Made by a program: the position numbers and the translations under genes. A DNA stretch of 7,243 bases from Bryobacterales bacterium (GTDB lineage: Bacteria > Acidobacteriota > Terriglobia > Bryobacterales > Bryobacteraceae), in NCBI GenBank assembly GCA_025462985.1, contig JAOAPP010000687.1, positions 1 to 7,243 of the forward strand. The letters run 5' to 3'. Positions 6,291 to 7,243 of the stretch are shown piece after piece (position 1 is the stretch's first letter; every line of letters begins with the position of its first letter). The notes below the pieces were generated by a model, which made no database searches, was not told the origin of the DNA, and saw only the letters and a list, made by a program, of their open reading frames with translations.

Positions 6291-6710
6291 CTACGTGAGA
6301 TCTGCCGCGATCAAATCACGAGCAACTACCACATCCGCCAGCAGGAAGCTCACGCACGAAAGGATATCGTCCTCGTCGTCCGCACCCAGGTCCTGCAGTT
6401 TGCAGAAGTTGTTCAGTGTCACCGCGATATTCCCTCCGCCGACCTGATGCAACTGAAAGTAAGACGTCGAAATCCCGTTGTCCGCGGCCAGCATCTTGCG
6501 CATGAGTGCGGGTGTAATCGACGACTCCGAAGCGACTGCGCAAGTCAGCGAGAGATAAAGGATATCGCCCTCCAGAACGCCGCGAAGCGCAATCCCGCTC
6601 TCGACTTCCTGGATCCTGAGCACGTTGGCGTCAACATCGGTCACCGCGTAGCGTTTCCGTGCCAGCAGATCGTGGATCGAACCCAGGGTAACGCCGTTTG
6701 TAGCTGTCAT
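6291..6710 (-). CDS. DUF2170 (YjfI-like) family protein
   Basis: This 139-residue protein is the first gene of the PspA operon. It has no signal peptide or membrane span, so it is probably cytoplasmic. The family is recognised from the central and C-terminal blocks: LRGVLEGDILYLSLTC (42-57), MRKMLAADNGISTSYFQLHQ (70-89), AVTLNNFCKLQDLG (96-109) and the acidic DDEDDILSCVSFL segment before the last helix. These match the DUF2170 pattern in E. coli YjfI, which also precedes a PspA paralogue (YjfJ). The length (about 130-140) is normal. Members have no established biochemical activity; the constant pairing with PspA suggests a partner or regulator. ATG 6710 is the first possible start, since an in-frame TAA lies six bases before it. 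No clear Shine-Dalgarno sequence precedes it (TTGGTAAACCACA). The operon promoter should lie in 6711-6894, but no strong housekeeping promoter was seen. Confidence 0.93.
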   Translation of the reverse strand: MTATNGVTLGSIHDLLARKRYAVTDVDANVLRIQEVESGIALRGVLEGDILYLSLTCAVASESSITPALMRKMLAADNGISTSYFQLHQVGGGNIAVTLNNFCKLQDLGADDEDDILSCVSFLLADVVVARDLIAADLT

Positions 6711-6868
6711 TGTGGTTTACCAATGTAGGATACGAAACGGCCGAAGGCTTAGTTCACTCGGAGTGTGAGTACTGGGAGTTCCCTCTCGTCTTCTGCCTGA
6801 AAAGTGCGCCCTCAGAAATTTGGCTTGATTCGTAATTTACTTTACAGTCTCACTTTTGTTTCGCTTTC

Positions 6869-6888
6869 GAACGCCGGCACGCCGGTTC
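6869..6888 (-). terminator. Possible hairpin after the S9 hydrolase gene
   Basis: Six bases past the hydrolase stop, GAA/TTC and CCGG/CCGG arms form a short GC-rich stem with a two-base bulge and a four-base loop (left arm 6869-6877, right arm 6882-6888). On the - strand the following RNA is A-rich (CGAAAGCGAAACAAAAG), not U-rich, so termination here would be weak or factor-dependent. Confidence 0.22.
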
Positions 6889-6894
6889 AGCGAT

Positions 6895-7243
6895 CTAGTT
6901 CCCCTGTTCCGACAATCTTGCCTTGAAGAATCGGGCGGTAGCTTCGTAGGCTGCCGTCCAATGTTTATCCAGCAAGAAGTCATGGATCTCATTCGGAAAG
7001 ATCAACTCCTCAAAAGGCACGTGTTGCTGGCGGAGCGCTTCGACCAGGCGAACCGTTTCAGAGAACGGAACGTTTCGGTCATCATCGCCGTGAATCAACA
7101 AGACCGGCGACTTCCAGGACTTCACCGATGCAAGTGGAGAAGATTCGAACGCCACGCGCGCGGCCTCCGCCTGAGTCTTGGGATCATACGCCGGCACAAA
7201 GTTGCTAATTACGGCGTTCCAGTCGTGAACCCCATGGAAGTCA
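6895..7243 (-). CDS. S9 prolyl-oligopeptidase-type hydrolase, C-terminal end (5' end outside window)
   Basis: About 115 codons are open from the right edge to TAG 6895-6897. The fragment begins DFHGVHDWNAVISNFVPAYD and contains the last two elements of the alpha/beta-hydrolase catalytic triad in S9 peptidases. The strand SPVLLIHGDDDRNVPF carries the catalytic Asp (the G-D-x-D-x-x-V-P pattern), and FPNEIHDFLL carries the catalytic His. Between them lies the helix SETVRLVEALRQQHVPFEEL, typical of S9 enzymes. The Ser nucleophile (G-x-S-x-G) and any N-terminal beta-propeller are outside the window. The 'GVHDW' turn shortly after the nucleophile region is also usual for S9 peptidases. The final residues (FKARLSEQGN) are a normal end. 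It lies 184 bases upstream of the PspA operon on the same strand, and that gap suggests a separate transcript. The GTG at 7195-7197 is an internal codon, not the start. Confidence 0.93.
   Translation of the reverse strand, partial: DFHGVHDWNAVISNFVPAYDPKTQAEAARVAFESSPLASVKSWKSPVLLIHGDDDRNVPFSETVRLVEALRQQHVPFEELIFPNEIHDFLLDKHWTAAYEATARFFKARLSEQGN

Noticed and set aside
1..7243. CRISPR array, tRNA, rRNA or riboswitch
   Set aside because: No regularly spaced identical repeats, cloverleaf with a T-arm GTTCRA motif, or known riboswitch core was seen on either strand.

Overview
The window looks like chromosomal DNA from an acidobacterium (phylum Acidobacteriota, probably a Terriglobia-type soil lineage). 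The main evidence is at the left edge: the tail of a PadR-type regulator coupled to an 882-residue duplicated FtsX/MacB-like permease without its own ATPase. This pair is the 'acidobacterial duplicated orphan permease' (ADOP) arrangement, which is greatly expanded in that phylum. The taxonomic call is an inference from gene content, not from a marker gene.

Layout. Positions 2-2732 (+ strand) hold the PadR tail and the ADOP permease, one base apart. Positions 2733-3442 are a tail-to-tail gap. It contains a weak hairpin just after the permease, a 43-base imperfect inverted repeat, a tandem ~25-base motif like the ends of IS21/IS481-type insertion sequences, and a possible 37-residue membrane protein (+ strand, 3290-3403). 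Positions 3443-6710 (- strand) are a tight four-gene operon, transcribed right to left: a DUF2170 (YjfI-like) protein, a PspA/IM30 protein, a 188-residue protein resembling DUF4178, and a 506-residue predicted outer-membrane lipoprotein. Positions 6895-7243 (- strand) are the C-terminal end of an S9 prolyl-oligopeptidase-type hydrolase whose start lies outside the window.

How it may work. PspA/IM30 proteins form coiled-coil scaffolds on the inner face of the cytoplasmic membrane and protect it under stress. Here PspA is not accompanied by PspF, PspB or PspC. It sits instead in a yjfI-yjfJ-like cassette, with the last gene encoding a lipoprotein. The small gaps (23 and 6 bases, then a TGATG overlap) indicate one transcript. 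A reasonable but untested model is an envelope-maintenance module linking a cytoplasmic membrane scaffold (DUF2170, PspA, DUF4178-like) to a lipoprotein with a long coiled-coil arm and an aromatic, then Gly/Ser/Arg-rich C-terminus. The least described parts are this lipoprotein and its 188-residue partner. No tRNA, rRNA, CRISPR array, intact transposase or phage gene was seen.
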